Source: Anaerofilum hominis
GTDB lineage: Bacteria; Bacillota; Clostridia; Oscillospirales; Ruminococcaceae
DNA: 64,000 nucleotides
Direction: 5' to 3'
Assembly: GCF_014287275.1 (NCBI RefSeq)
Contig: NZ_JACONZ010000001.1
Location: 124,001 to 188,000, forward strand
The stretch's first letter is position 1, and the number at the start of each line of letters is the position of its first letter. Below the pieces are notes generated by a model. It was given only the letters and a program-made list of their open reading frames with translations, had not been told where the DNA came from and did not search any database. This document shows positions 17,463-25,566 of the stretch, one piece after another. The position numbers and the translations under genes are program-made.

Positions 17463-18419
17463 TTAAAAATTTGATGAAAGTTTCCTGCGGGCTGCGTCCA
17501 AAAACGCTTGCGCCCCGGGCGGCAGACACGGCCGGGCCGCGTCCATCCAGCACACGTCCGGCATGCGCCGGAACCAGGTGAGCTGACGCTTGGCATAATT
17601 GCGGGTGGCCTGCCGCAGCCGGTCCGCACATTCCCCGAGAGCAGCCTCCCCCTCAAAAAAGGGGAAAAGCTCTTTGTAGCCGATGGCCTGGGCGGCGGTG
17701 CGCCAGCTGTGCCGGTGGTCGTATACCCGGCGCGCCTCGTCCACGAGCCCCCCTTCCAGCATGCGGTCGACCCTCAGGTCAATGCTGCGGTAAAGGGTCT
17801 CCCGGTCCGCAAAATCCAACCCCAGCACCAGTGTATCGTAGGGGGGCTTTGCAGGGCGGGAGGCCGCGCGCTGCCCGGACATGGTGCGGCCGGTCTTTTC
17901 GTACAGTTCCAGGGCGCGCAGCACCCGCTTGAGGTTGTTGGGGTGGATGGCCGCCGCGCTCTCGGGGTCGACGGCGGCAAGCCGCTCATGCATGGCCGCA
18001 CCGCCCAGTTCAGCGGCTTGCCGGGCCAGGCGGGCGCGGGTGCCGTCGTCGGGCGGCTCGTCGGAAAAGGTCAGCCCGTCGATCAGCGAAGAGAGGTACA
18101 GCCCCGTTCCCCCCGCCAGGATGGGCAGCCTGCCCCGGCCGGCGATCTCGCGGATGGCCTGCGCCGCCAAAGCGGTGAAATCCGCTACGCTGAACAGCTC
18201 TTCCGGGTCCCGGATATCGATCAGGTGATGAGGCACCAGCGCCCGCTCCTGCGGCGTGGCTTTGGCGGTGCCGACGTCAAGGCCGCGGTAGATCTGCATC
18301 GAATCGGCGGAGATGATCTCCCCGTCCCAGCGCTGGGCCAGCCGGATGGCCAGCGCCGTCTTGCCTGCGGCAGTCGGGCCCAGCACCACCGCCAGCTTTT
18401 GTCTATTCTCTTCGGCCAA
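17463..18419 (-). CDS. miaA: tRNA dimethylallyltransferase MiaA
   Basis: A 318-aa enzyme that puts an isopentenyl group on A37 of tRNAs reading UNN codons, the first step before MiaB. The P-loop GPTAAGKT is at residues 14-21, followed by the SADSMQIYRGLDVGTAK block and the DPESAAAIHPNNLKRVLRALE block. The start is a TTG at 18419, the only start that gives the family N-terminus; it overlaps mutL by 17 bp. MiaB is encoded 6 kb away in the same direction. Confidence 0.95.
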   Translation of the reverse strand: MAEENRQKLAVVLGPTAAGKTALAIRLAQRWDGEIISADSMQIYRGLDVGTAKATPQERALVPHHLIDIRDPEELFSVADFTALAAQAIREIAGRGRLPILAGGTGLYLSSLIDGLTFSDEPPDDGTRARLARQAAELGGAAMHERLAAVDPESAAAIHPNNLKRVLRALELYEKTGRTMSGQRAASRPAKPPYDTLVLGLDFADRETLYRSIDLRVDRMLEGGLVDEARRVYDHRHSWRTAAQAIGYKELFPFFEGEAALGECADRLRQATRNYAKRQLTWFRRMPDVCWMDAARPCLPPGAQAFLDAARRKLSSNF

Positions 18420-20400
18420 ACTGTTTTTCCAGCTCCTTCCGGGACAGCCTGATGAGCACCGGGCGCCCGTGAGGGCAGAACGGCGGCACCTCGCCGTCCA
18501 GGATCTTCTTTGCCAGCGCCAGCAGCGTGGGGGCGGGGTCATGGTCGCCCGCCTTGATGGCCGCCCTGCAGGCGATGGAATGCAGCACCCAGTCGGTCTT
18601 TTCGCTGCGGGTGTCCCGGCTGCCCGAGGCCAGCTTTGCGGCGATCTCCTCGGTGAGCCGCTCCACGCTCTCCACCGGCACATTGGCGGGCACCGCGCGC
18701 ACCAGCACGCTTGCCCCGCCGAAGTCCTCCACCTCAAAGCCCGCCTGGGTCAGCAGTTCGTCGTCTGCGAGCAGGGCGTTTTTTTCCGCCGCGGAGAGGG
18801 TGACGCTCACCGGGGACATGAGCAGCTGGCCGTCCACCCGGCCGTATCCCGCCGCCAGTCTCTCGTATAAGACCCGCTCGTGGGCGGCGTGCTTGTCGAT
18901 CAGCACCAGCTCGTCCCCGTACTGGGCGAGAATATAGGTGCGAAAAGCCTCCCCCACATATTCTAACGGTTCCGCGGCGCTTTCCAGCTCGTTTTCTGTC
19001 GTTTCCGGTGCGGGGACCGCCGCTGCCGTGTGCGCCGGGACGGCAGCCGCCGGGACGCTGTCCCGCAGGCCGCTGCTCCGGCTTTCCGGGGATGCTTTGG
19101 AACCGGCGCCTGCGGCAAAATCCTCCTGCGGGGTCTTTTCAATGTCCAGCAGCCGCGCGGTCCGGCGGGTCTCATAGGTCACCGCCGCCGTCTGGCGCAG
19201 CAGCTCCCCTGTCTCTTCGCCCTCCGGCGCCTGTGCGGGAGCGGGCCGCAGAGGCCGCGCGGCGCCGGGCATCTCCAGCTGGGCGGCCAAGGAGGGGCCG
19301 CGCCCCGCTGAGGCGGCGCTTTTTCCCTCCGCGGGCGCGGGGGCGGCGGAGGCAGGGGCGGCGGGAGCAGCGCCCTCCGCCCGGGAAAGGTCCAGCCGCT
19401 TCTGCGGCGCGTCCGGCCGCGATACCGTGCTTTTGACGGCCTTGTACATCAGGTCGAAGATCTCGCCGGTATTGGCGAAACGGACCTCGGTCTTTGCCGG
19501 GTGCACGTTGACGTCCACCCGCTCCAGCGGCATGGTGACGTTCAGCACACAGCCCGGGAACCGGCCCTGCATGGCCATCCCCTTATAGGCGGTCTCAAGG
19601 GCCGCCATCAGGGTGCGGTCCTCCACCTGGCGGCCGTTGATATAAAAGAACTGCATCGAGCGGCTGCCGCGGCAGGCGATGGGCGCGGTGACATAGCCCT
19701 CCACCCCCAGGACCCCCTGCCGGTAGGAGACCTGCATCAGATTTTTTGCGAACTCCCGCGAGAGCACGGCATAGATCGCGCTCATCGCATCCCCATCGCC
19801 GGGGGTGTGGAACTGCTCCCTGCCGTCGCGGACAAAACGGAACGAGATCTCCGGATGCGCCAGGGCCTGGCGCAGCACCACATCGCTGACATAGTTGCCC
19901 TCGCTGGTGTCTTTTTTGAGGAATTTCATGCGCGCCGGGACATTGTAGAACAGATCCCGCACCGTGATGGTGGTGCCCACCGGGCGGGCGGCCGCCTCGG
20001 CGGAGAGCTCTTCCCCGCCCGCCTGCCGGTAAAGGCAGGCGTATTCGTCGGCCTCGGTGCGGGTGAGCAGGTCCACCTTTGCCACCGCGGCAATGCTGGC
20101 CAGCGCCTCGCCGCGAAAGCCCAGCGTGCCGATGGCGGCCAGGTCCTCTTCCCGCGCGATTTTGCTGGTGGCGTGGCGCACAAAGGCGGTGGAGATGTAC
20201 TCCGCTTCAATGCCGCTGCCGTTGTCGCTGACCTCGATGCTGCCTACGCCGCCGCGGACGATCGCAACGGTGACGGCGGTGCTGCCCGCGTCGATGGAGT
20301 TCTCAATCAGCTCTTTGACCACCGAGGCGGGGCGCTCGACCACCTCGCCGGCGGCGATCAGCTCCGCCGTATGCTTGTCAAGTACATGGATCACCGCCAT
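18403..20400 (-). CDS. mutL: DNA mismatch repair protein MutL
   Basis: A 665-aa GHKL ATPase/endonuclease. N-terminal ATPase motifs: ENSIDAGS, DNGSGI and GFRGEALAS. A long Ala/Pro-rich linker (about 340-480) precedes the C-terminal endonuclease domain with DKHAAHERVLYE (DQHAxxERxxxE type), ACRAA and a terminal CPHGRP zinc motif. It is therefore a nicking MutL, as in Gram-positives without MutH. ATG at 20400 with AGGTG upstream. It is separated from mutS by 218 bp carrying a direct repeat. Confidence 0.96.
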   Translation of the reverse strand: MAVIHVLDKHTAELIAAGEVVERPASVVKELIENSIDAGSTAVTVAIVRGGVGSIEVSDNGSGIEAEYISTAFVRHATSKIAREEDLAAIGTLGFRGEALASIAAVAKVDLLTRTEADEYACLYRQAGGEELSAEAAARPVGTTITVRDLFYNVPARMKFLKKDTSEGNYVSDVVLRQALAHPEISFRFVRDGREQFHTPGDGDAMSAIYAVLSREFAKNLMQVSYRQGVLGVEGYVTAPIACRGSRSMQFFYINGRQVEDRTLMAALETAYKGMAMQGRFPGCVLNVTMPLERVDVNVHPAKTEVRFANTGEIFDLMYKAVKSTVSRPDAPQKRLDLSRAEGAAPAAPASAAPAPAEGKSAASAGRGPSLAAQLEMPGAARPLRPAPAQAPEGEETGELLRQTAAVTYETRRTARLLDIEKTPQEDFAAGAGSKASPESRSSGLRDSVPAAAVPAHTAAAVPAPETTENELESAAEPLEYVGEAFRTYILAQYGDELVLIDKHAAHERVLYERLAAGYGRVDGQLLMSPVSVTLSAAEKNALLADDELLTQAGFEVEDFGGASVLVRAVPANVPVESVERLTEEIAAKLASGSRDTRSEKTDWVLHSIACRAAIKAGDHDPAPTLLALAKKILDGEVPPFCPHGRPVLIRLSRKELEKQFGRRE

Positions 20401-20534
20401 GGCGGTCACCTGCCTTTTCTGAGGATGAGGATAAAGAGAAAGAACAAAGACACAGGCGGGCGGACGGCCCGGCCCGTGCGGCCAAGACCGCGAAGCCCCC
20501 GCTGTGCCGGGCTGCGCCCCTGCGCAGAGGGCCC

Positions 20535-20629
20535 TGCGCGCCTTTGCGCTCACGGCAGCTTCCCCGCGCCGGAGAGGAAGCCCGCGCACCGGCAGCGGCG
20601 CTGTGCGCGCCCTTGCGCTCACGACAGCT
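20535..20629. repeat. 26-bp direct repeat spanning the mutS stop
   Basis: Two copies of a 26-bp sequence (20535-20560 and 20604-20629; 24 of 26 positions identical) lie 69 bp apart start to start. The second copy includes the last codons and stop of mutS. It looks like a partial duplication of the mutS 3' end. Confidence 0.7.
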
Positions 20630-23219
20630 GCTGCTTGATCTCATACAGGGTGTTCAGCGCCTCCAGCGGCGTGAGGGTCTCCACGTCCAGGGCCCGCAGC
20701 CGCTCCATCAGGGCGGGCGGCGCCTTTTCCTCCTCAAACCGCTCGTAATTGTCAAATCCCAGCTGCATCACCGGGTTGGGGGTGGTGGTGCTGTTCTCCA
20801 GCACCCGGAGCACCTCTTTGGCCCGGGCGATGATCTCGTCGGGCAGGCCGGCCAGTTTCGCCACCTCGATGCCGTAGCTGTCGTCGGCCGGGCCGCGCAC
20901 GATGCGGCGCAGAAAAGTGATGTCGTCGCCGCGCTTCTTGACCGCGATATTGTAATTTTTTACCCCGTCGATGGCGTTTTCCAGGTCGGTCAGTTCGTGG
21001 TAATGGGTCGCGAACAGCGTTTTGCAGGCAAGACGTCCCGATTTTGCAGCGATGTGCTCCACCACCGCGCGGGCGATGCTCATGCCGTCGAAGGTGGAGG
21101 TGCCCCGGCCGATCTCGTCCAGCACCACCAGGCTTTTGGCCGTGGCCGATTTGAGGATCTCCGCCACCTCGGTCATCTCCACCATAAAGGTGGATTTGCC
21201 CGCCGACAGATCGTCGGAGGCCCCCACCCGGGTAAAGATGCTGTCCACGACCCCCACCCTTGCCGCCTTGGCCGGCACAAAACTGCCGATCTGCGCCATC
21301 AGGCAGATCAGGGCGTTCTGCCGCATATAGGTACTTTTGCCGGCCATGTTGGGGCCGGTGATGATGAGCATGCGGTTCTCATCGCAGTCCAGCACCGTGT
21401 CGTTGGGCACGAACAGCCCTTTGCCCATCTGCTCCACCACCGGGTGGCGCCCCTCGGTGATGACCAGCTCGTCGCCGCCGTCCACCGCGGGCCGAACGTA
21501 ACTGTTTTTGACCGCGGCCTCTGCAAAGCCCGCCAGCACGTCCAGCTTCGCCAGCGCGGCGGCCGTGGCCTGGATGCGCACCAGCTCGGCCGAGACCTGG
21601 GAGAGCAGGCCGTCGAACAGCTCGCGTTCCAGCACGATCAGCCTTTCGCTGGCCCCTAGGATCTTATTTTCCAGCTGTTTGAGCTCGTCGGTGATATAGC
21701 GCTCGGCATTGGCAAGGGTCTGTTTGCGCACAAAGTGCTCGGGGACGGGGGTGGTGACCGCGCGGGAGATCTCTATGTAATAGCCAAAAACCCGGTTATA
21801 ACCGATCTTCAGTTTTGGGATGCCGGTCTCCTCCCGCAGTTTTGCCTCAAGATCGGTCAGATATCCCTTGCCCCCGTGCATGATGTCCCGCAGTTCATCC
21901 ACTTCCGGATCGTAGCCGGGGCGGATGACGCCCCCGTCTTTCAGGGTGGAGGGAGCTTCCTCGTCCACCGCCGCCTCAATCAGGGCGCGGATGTCCTGCA
22001 AAGGGTCGATGCCCGCCTGCACGCCGCGCAGCGCATTGCTCTCGCAGCCCGCCAACAGGGCCAGCAGGTCGGGCAGCCTGGCGCAGGTGGAGGCCAGCGA
22101 GAGCAGCTCGCGCGGTGTGGCGGAACCGTAGATGACCCGGGTCATCAGCCGCTCCACATCAAAAACATGGGACAGGGCGTCCCGCAGATCAGCGCGCAGC
22201 ACGTTCTTTTTATAGAGCTCCTCCACCCCGTCCAGCCGCTCGTTGATGGCCTCCGGGTCCAGCAGCGGCTGTTCGATCCAGCCGCGCACCAGCCGCTTGC
22301 CCATGGCGGTCTGGGTCTTGTCCAGCACCCACAGCAGCGTCCCCTTTTTCTCGCGTCCGCGCATCGTCTCGGTGAGTTCAAGGTTCGCGCGGGTGACGGG
22401 CGAAAGCTGCATATACTGGCTGCCCGAGTAGACGTCCACTGTTTTCAGCCGTTCGATGCCGCGCTTTTGCGTGCCCGCCAGATAAGCCAGCAGCGCGGAC
22501 AGGCTGTAAAAGGCCGGGCTGTTTTTGCGCACCCCGGCCGTGTGCTCATAACCGGGCCCAAACTGCCCGCGCATGCGCTCCTCGGCGGCTTTCGGCTCAT
22601 AGTCAGTCTCGTCCAGAAGTTCTACCGAGCAAGCCATATGGTCTTTGACATAGCCGGTGACCTGTTTGTGCTTCAAAATCTCGCTGTTGAACAGCAGCTC
22701 GCTGGGGGCAAAGCGGCACAGCTCGCCGATGATGCCCCCGTCCAGGTCCCCCTCGGTGAGCTGCGTGACGTGGCACACGCCGGTGGACACGTCTGCAAAG
22801 CAGACCCCCGCTTCCCCGCCGCGCAGAAAGATGGAGCCGATATAGTTGTTTTTCGCGTCGTCCAGCATGCTGCTTTCAATGACCGTGCCCGGCGTCACCA
22901 CGCGGATGATGTCCCGCTTGACCAGCCCCTTGGCCTTGGCCGGGTCCTCCATCTGCTCGCAGATGGCGACCTTGTAGCCCTTGGCGATCAGCCGGGCAAG
23001 GTAGGTCTCGCAGGCGTGATAGGGCACGCCGCACATGGGCGCCCGCTCGTCCTGTCCGCAGTCCCGCCCGGTAAGGGTCAATTCCAGCTCTTTGGACACC
23101 AGGATGGCGTCGTCAAAGAACATCTCGTAAAAATCCCCAAGGCGGAAAAACAGGATCGTGTCCTTGTACTGCTCTTTGATCTCAAAATACTGCTTCATCA
23201 TGGGAGAAAGCTCTGCCAA
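20619..23219 (-). CDS. mutS: DNA mismatch recognition protein MutS
   Basis: An 866-aa MutS1. The mismatch-reading motif GDFYEMFFDD is near the N-terminus. Connector, clamp and lever domains follow, then the ABC-type ATPase with Walker A GPNMAGKST (about residue 610), the DEIGRGTSTFDG Walker B/D-loop block and the FATHYHEL H-loop. It dimerises and recruits MutL. The chosen start is TTG at 23219 with AGGTGG eight bases upstream, giving MAELSPMMKQY as in other Firmicutes; a GTG four codons upstream would sit inside the ribosome site. It leads the mutS-mutL-miaA-hfq string. Confidence 0.96.
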   Translation of the reverse strand: MAELSPMMKQYFEIKEQYKDTILFFRLGDFYEMFFDDAILVSKELELTLTGRDCGQDERAPMCGVPYHACETYLARLIAKGYKVAICEQMEDPAKAKGLVKRDIIRVVTPGTVIESSMLDDAKNNYIGSIFLRGGEAGVCFADVSTGVCHVTQLTEGDLDGGIIGELCRFAPSELLFNSEILKHKQVTGYVKDHMACSVELLDETDYEPKAAEERMRGQFGPGYEHTAGVRKNSPAFYSLSALLAYLAGTQKRGIERLKTVDVYSGSQYMQLSPVTRANLELTETMRGREKKGTLLWVLDKTQTAMGKRLVRGWIEQPLLDPEAINERLDGVEELYKKNVLRADLRDALSHVFDVERLMTRVIYGSATPRELLSLASTCARLPDLLALLAGCESNALRGVQAGIDPLQDIRALIEAAVDEEAPSTLKDGGVIRPGYDPEVDELRDIMHGGKGYLTDLEAKLREETGIPKLKIGYNRVFGYYIEISRAVTTPVPEHFVRKQTLANAERYITDELKQLENKILGASERLIVLERELFDGLLSQVSAELVRIQATAAALAKLDVLAGFAEAAVKNSYVRPAVDGGDELVITEGRHPVVEQMGKGLFVPNDTVLDCDENRMLIITGPNMAGKSTYMRQNALICLMAQIGSFVPAKAARVGVVDSIFTRVGASDDLSAGKSTFMVEMTEVAEILKSATAKSLVVLDEIGRGTSTFDGMSIARAVVEHIAAKSGRLACKTLFATHYHELTDLENAIDGVKNYNIAVKKRGDDITFLRRIVRGPADDSYGIEVAKLAGLPDEIIARAKEVLRVLENSTTTPNPVMQLGFDNYERFEEEKAPPALMERLRALDVETLTPLEALNTLYEIKQQLS

Positions 23220-23295
23220 ACCGCGCACCACCTGTCAGAATGCAGGCAGCCGGACCCATCGCGCGTCCCGCCGCCCTGTCGGAAATTTTAAAATG

Positions 23296-23349
23296 AAAAA
23301 AAGGAACCGCAGGAGCGCCCCGTGAAACTGCCGCGGAACGCCCCTGCGG
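23296..23349 (-). terminator. Terminator after the YmcA/YlbF-like gene
   Basis: CGCAGG(G)GCG and CGC(T)CCTGCG arms (plus 23307-23317 and 23339-23349) with a structured loop are followed on the minus strand by TTCC and seven T residues (plus A-run 23296-23302). Confidence 0.75.
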
Positions 23350-23449
23350 CGTCGTTCTGGTCAAGATCCGCCGCGCCTGCCGCGCAGCAGGGCCGCACCG
23401 CTCCGGCGGGACGGTCCCCCTGCTCTTTTTGCCGCCGCGCCGCTGTTTA

Positions 23450-23854
23450 TCAGTGGCAGCCGCTGCAGCCGCTGCAATCGCCGCCGCAGGAGCTGGGCTC
23501 CTCCACCGTCATCGGGTCGCCCCCGTTCACCGCGGTGGTCAGGATGGCGTTGATATACTGCATCAGGCTATCCATTTCATTTTTGGCCTCGTTGTATGCC
23601 TGCATGCTCTCATTGTTCATGACGTCCGTGTAAATGCTCTGTATTTTCTCATTGAGCTCCGTGATGCGCTCTGCGTTTTTTTCCTGCTTGCTCACCTCGT
23701 TGTTGAGGTCGATGCGCGCCAGGTTGAACTCGCCGATCTGCTGCTGCAGCTCCTCGTCGGCGTCGTTCATGCGGCGGGCGTTTTCCAGCACCAGATAGCG
23801 CTGGTCCTTCTGCAGCTCCAACGCGAGCGCCCTGACCTGATCAATGATATCCAT
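23450..23854 (-). CDS. ricA: YmcA/YlbF-family protein with Cys-rich tail (RicA-like)
   Basis: A 134-aa helical protein of the YlbF/YmcA family with four cysteines at the end (C123, C127, C130, C133; CGGDCSGCSGC). In Bacillus the RicA(YmcA)-RicF(YlbF)-RicT complex carries 4Fe-4S clusters and helps RNase Y mature transcripts. The order miaB, this gene, mutS, mutL matches Bacillus miaB-ymcA-(cotE)-mutS-mutL, so RicA is the best name; one protein may cover both RicA and RicF roles here. ATG with AAAGGAGA upstream. Own terminator at 23296-23349. Confidence 0.82.
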   Translation of the reverse strand: MDIIDQVRALALELQKDQRYLVLENARRMNDADEELQQQIGEFNLARIDLNNEVSKQEKNAERITELNEKIQSIYTDVMNNESMQAYNEAKNEMDSLMQYINAILTTAVNGGDPMTVEEPSSCGGDCSGCSGCH

Positions 23855-24098
23855 ATTCGATCTCCTTTACATGAAATAAAATTTGAAAGCCGCGGACCGA
23901 AACAGCCCGCAAACTGCTTTTTTGCCAAAAATGCAGCAAAAAGATCTGCACGCGGCGGGCTTTGGCCGGCAGTGCAGCCGATCGCGCCGCCCCGCTGCAT
24001 TTGCCCAAAGACGTTTTTACCGTCCTGCGGGACCAGGCCGCCAAAAACCGGCGCACGCTTTTCCCTGCCCCTGCCGAAAGCGCCGGGCCGGCGCGCGC

Positions 24099-25484
24099 TC
24101 ACCGCGCCTCAAGGCCGCCCTGCAGATAAATGCCCTTGCTGCCGGTGACCTTTACCTGTGCAAAGCTGCCCACCAGGGCCGCATCGCCCTCAAATTCTAC
24201 CACCAGGTTATTGTCCAGCCGGCCGGCCAGCTGGCCCGGCTGACGCCCGGGCCCCTCCACCAGCACTTTGAAGCTGCGCCCTGCCAGCGCTGCGGCCTCC
24301 TCGACGGCGATCTCCTCCTGCAGCTTGATGAGCCGGTTGATGCGCTGCGCCTTGGCCGCATGGGGGGTATCGTCCTCCAGCAGCGCCGCTTTGGTGCCGG
24401 TGCGTTTTGAAAAAATAAAGGTAAACAGCTGGATATAGCGTACTTCCCGCACCAGCTGCACGGTCTGCTCAAAATCCTCTTCCGTCTCCCCCGGAAAGCC
24501 CACCATGACGTCGCTGGAAAAGGTCATCTCAGGCACGGTGCGCTTGGCGTAGTCGATCAGCCCCTTGTACTGGGCGACGTCGTATTTGCGGTTCATCTGC
24601 ACCAGGATGCGGTCGGAGCCGCTCTGTACCGGCAGATGCAGGTTTTTGCAGATCTTTTCGTGGGAGGCGATGGTGTCGATCAGCTTGCGGCTGGCGTCCT
24701 TGGGGTGGCTGGTCATGAACCGCAGCCGGAAATCCCCCTCCTGCTCTGCCAGCAGGGCCAGCAGGTCGGAAAAATCGATCTTCTTCTCCAGTCCCTTGCC
24801 GTAGCTGTTGACGTTCTGCCCCAGCAGGGTGATCTCCCGGTACCCGCTCTGCACCAGGGTGCGGAATTCGGCCAGGATGTCCTCCGGGGTGCGGCTGCGC
24901 TCCCGCCCGCGCACAAAGGGCACGATGCAGTAAGAGCAAAAATTGTCACAGCCGTACATGATGGGCAGCCAGGCCTTGAACGTGCTGTCCCGGTGGATGG
25001 GCAGATTTTCAATGATGTCATAGCGCTCCGCCGGGTCCATGAGCACCCGCTTTTTGGCGCGGATGCGCTGGGCCAGCAGCCCGGGCAGCCGATCGATGGC
25101 GTTTACCCCAAAGACCACGTCCACATAAGGGTAGCTCTGCTTGAGCTTGTCCACCACCTCACGCTGCTGCACCATGCAGCCGCCGATGGCGATGAGCAGC
25201 TTTGGGTTTGCCGCTTTGAGGGGCTTGAGCGCGCCGATGTTGCCGTAGACCCGCTGCTGCGCATGCTCGCGCACCGCGCAGGTATTGAAGACCACAAGGT
25301 CGGCCCCCTCTGCCCGGTCGGTCAGGCTGTAGCCCGCCTGCTGCAGCACGCCCTTGATCTTTTCGCCGTCGTTGACGTTCTGCTGGCAGCCGAAAGAGTG
25401 GACGTAAGCCGCGGGAACGTGGTCGTAATAGTTGCCGATCTCGTCGATCACGCGGTCGAGCTCTGTAAAATCCTGATACTCCAA
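24099..25484 (-). CDS. miaB: tRNA methylthiotransferase MiaB
   Basis: A 461-aa radical-SAM methylthiotransferase converting i6A37 to ms2i6A37 in tRNA. The N-terminal cluster cysteines are C33, C69 and C103; the radical-SAM motif is C179, C183, C186 (GCDNFCSYC), and a C-terminal TRAM domain (about 385-455) follows. The start is TTG at 25484 with GGAGGTG seven bases upstream. It has its own promoter in the gap after uvrA. It acts after MiaA, encoded at 17463. Confidence 0.96.
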   Translation of the reverse strand: MEYQDFTELDRVIDEIGNYYDHVPAAYVHSFGCQQNVNDGEKIKGVLQQAGYSLTDRAEGADLVVFNTCAVREHAQQRVYGNIGALKPLKAANPKLLIAIGGCMVQQREVVDKLKQSYPYVDVVFGVNAIDRLPGLLAQRIRAKKRVLMDPAERYDIIENLPIHRDSTFKAWLPIMYGCDNFCSYCIVPFVRGRERSRTPEDILAEFRTLVQSGYREITLLGQNVNSYGKGLEKKIDFSDLLALLAEQEGDFRLRFMTSHPKDASRKLIDTIASHEKICKNLHLPVQSGSDRILVQMNRKYDVAQYKGLIDYAKRTVPEMTFSSDVMVGFPGETEEDFEQTVQLVREVRYIQLFTFIFSKRTGTKAALLEDDTPHAAKAQRINRLIKLQEEIAVEEAAALAGRSFKVLVEGPGRQPGQLAGRLDNNLVVEFEGDAALVGSFAQVKVTGSKGIYLQGGLEAR

Positions 25485-25504
25485 AGCTTCACCTCCATCA
25501 TTTG

Positions 25505-25533
25505 ATTATACACCTTTTTGCGGTTTTGCACAA
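25505..25533 (-). promoter_or_regulatory. Sigma-A promoter of miaB
   Basis: TTGTGC (plus 25528-25533), a 17-bp spacer and perfect TATAAT (plus 25505-25510) on the minus strand. Transcription would start near 25497, leaving a very short leader with the GGAGG site. Confidence 0.8.
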
Positions 25534-25566
25534 CTTACCCGTCCCGCCCGCCGCGGCGGGCGCCCG

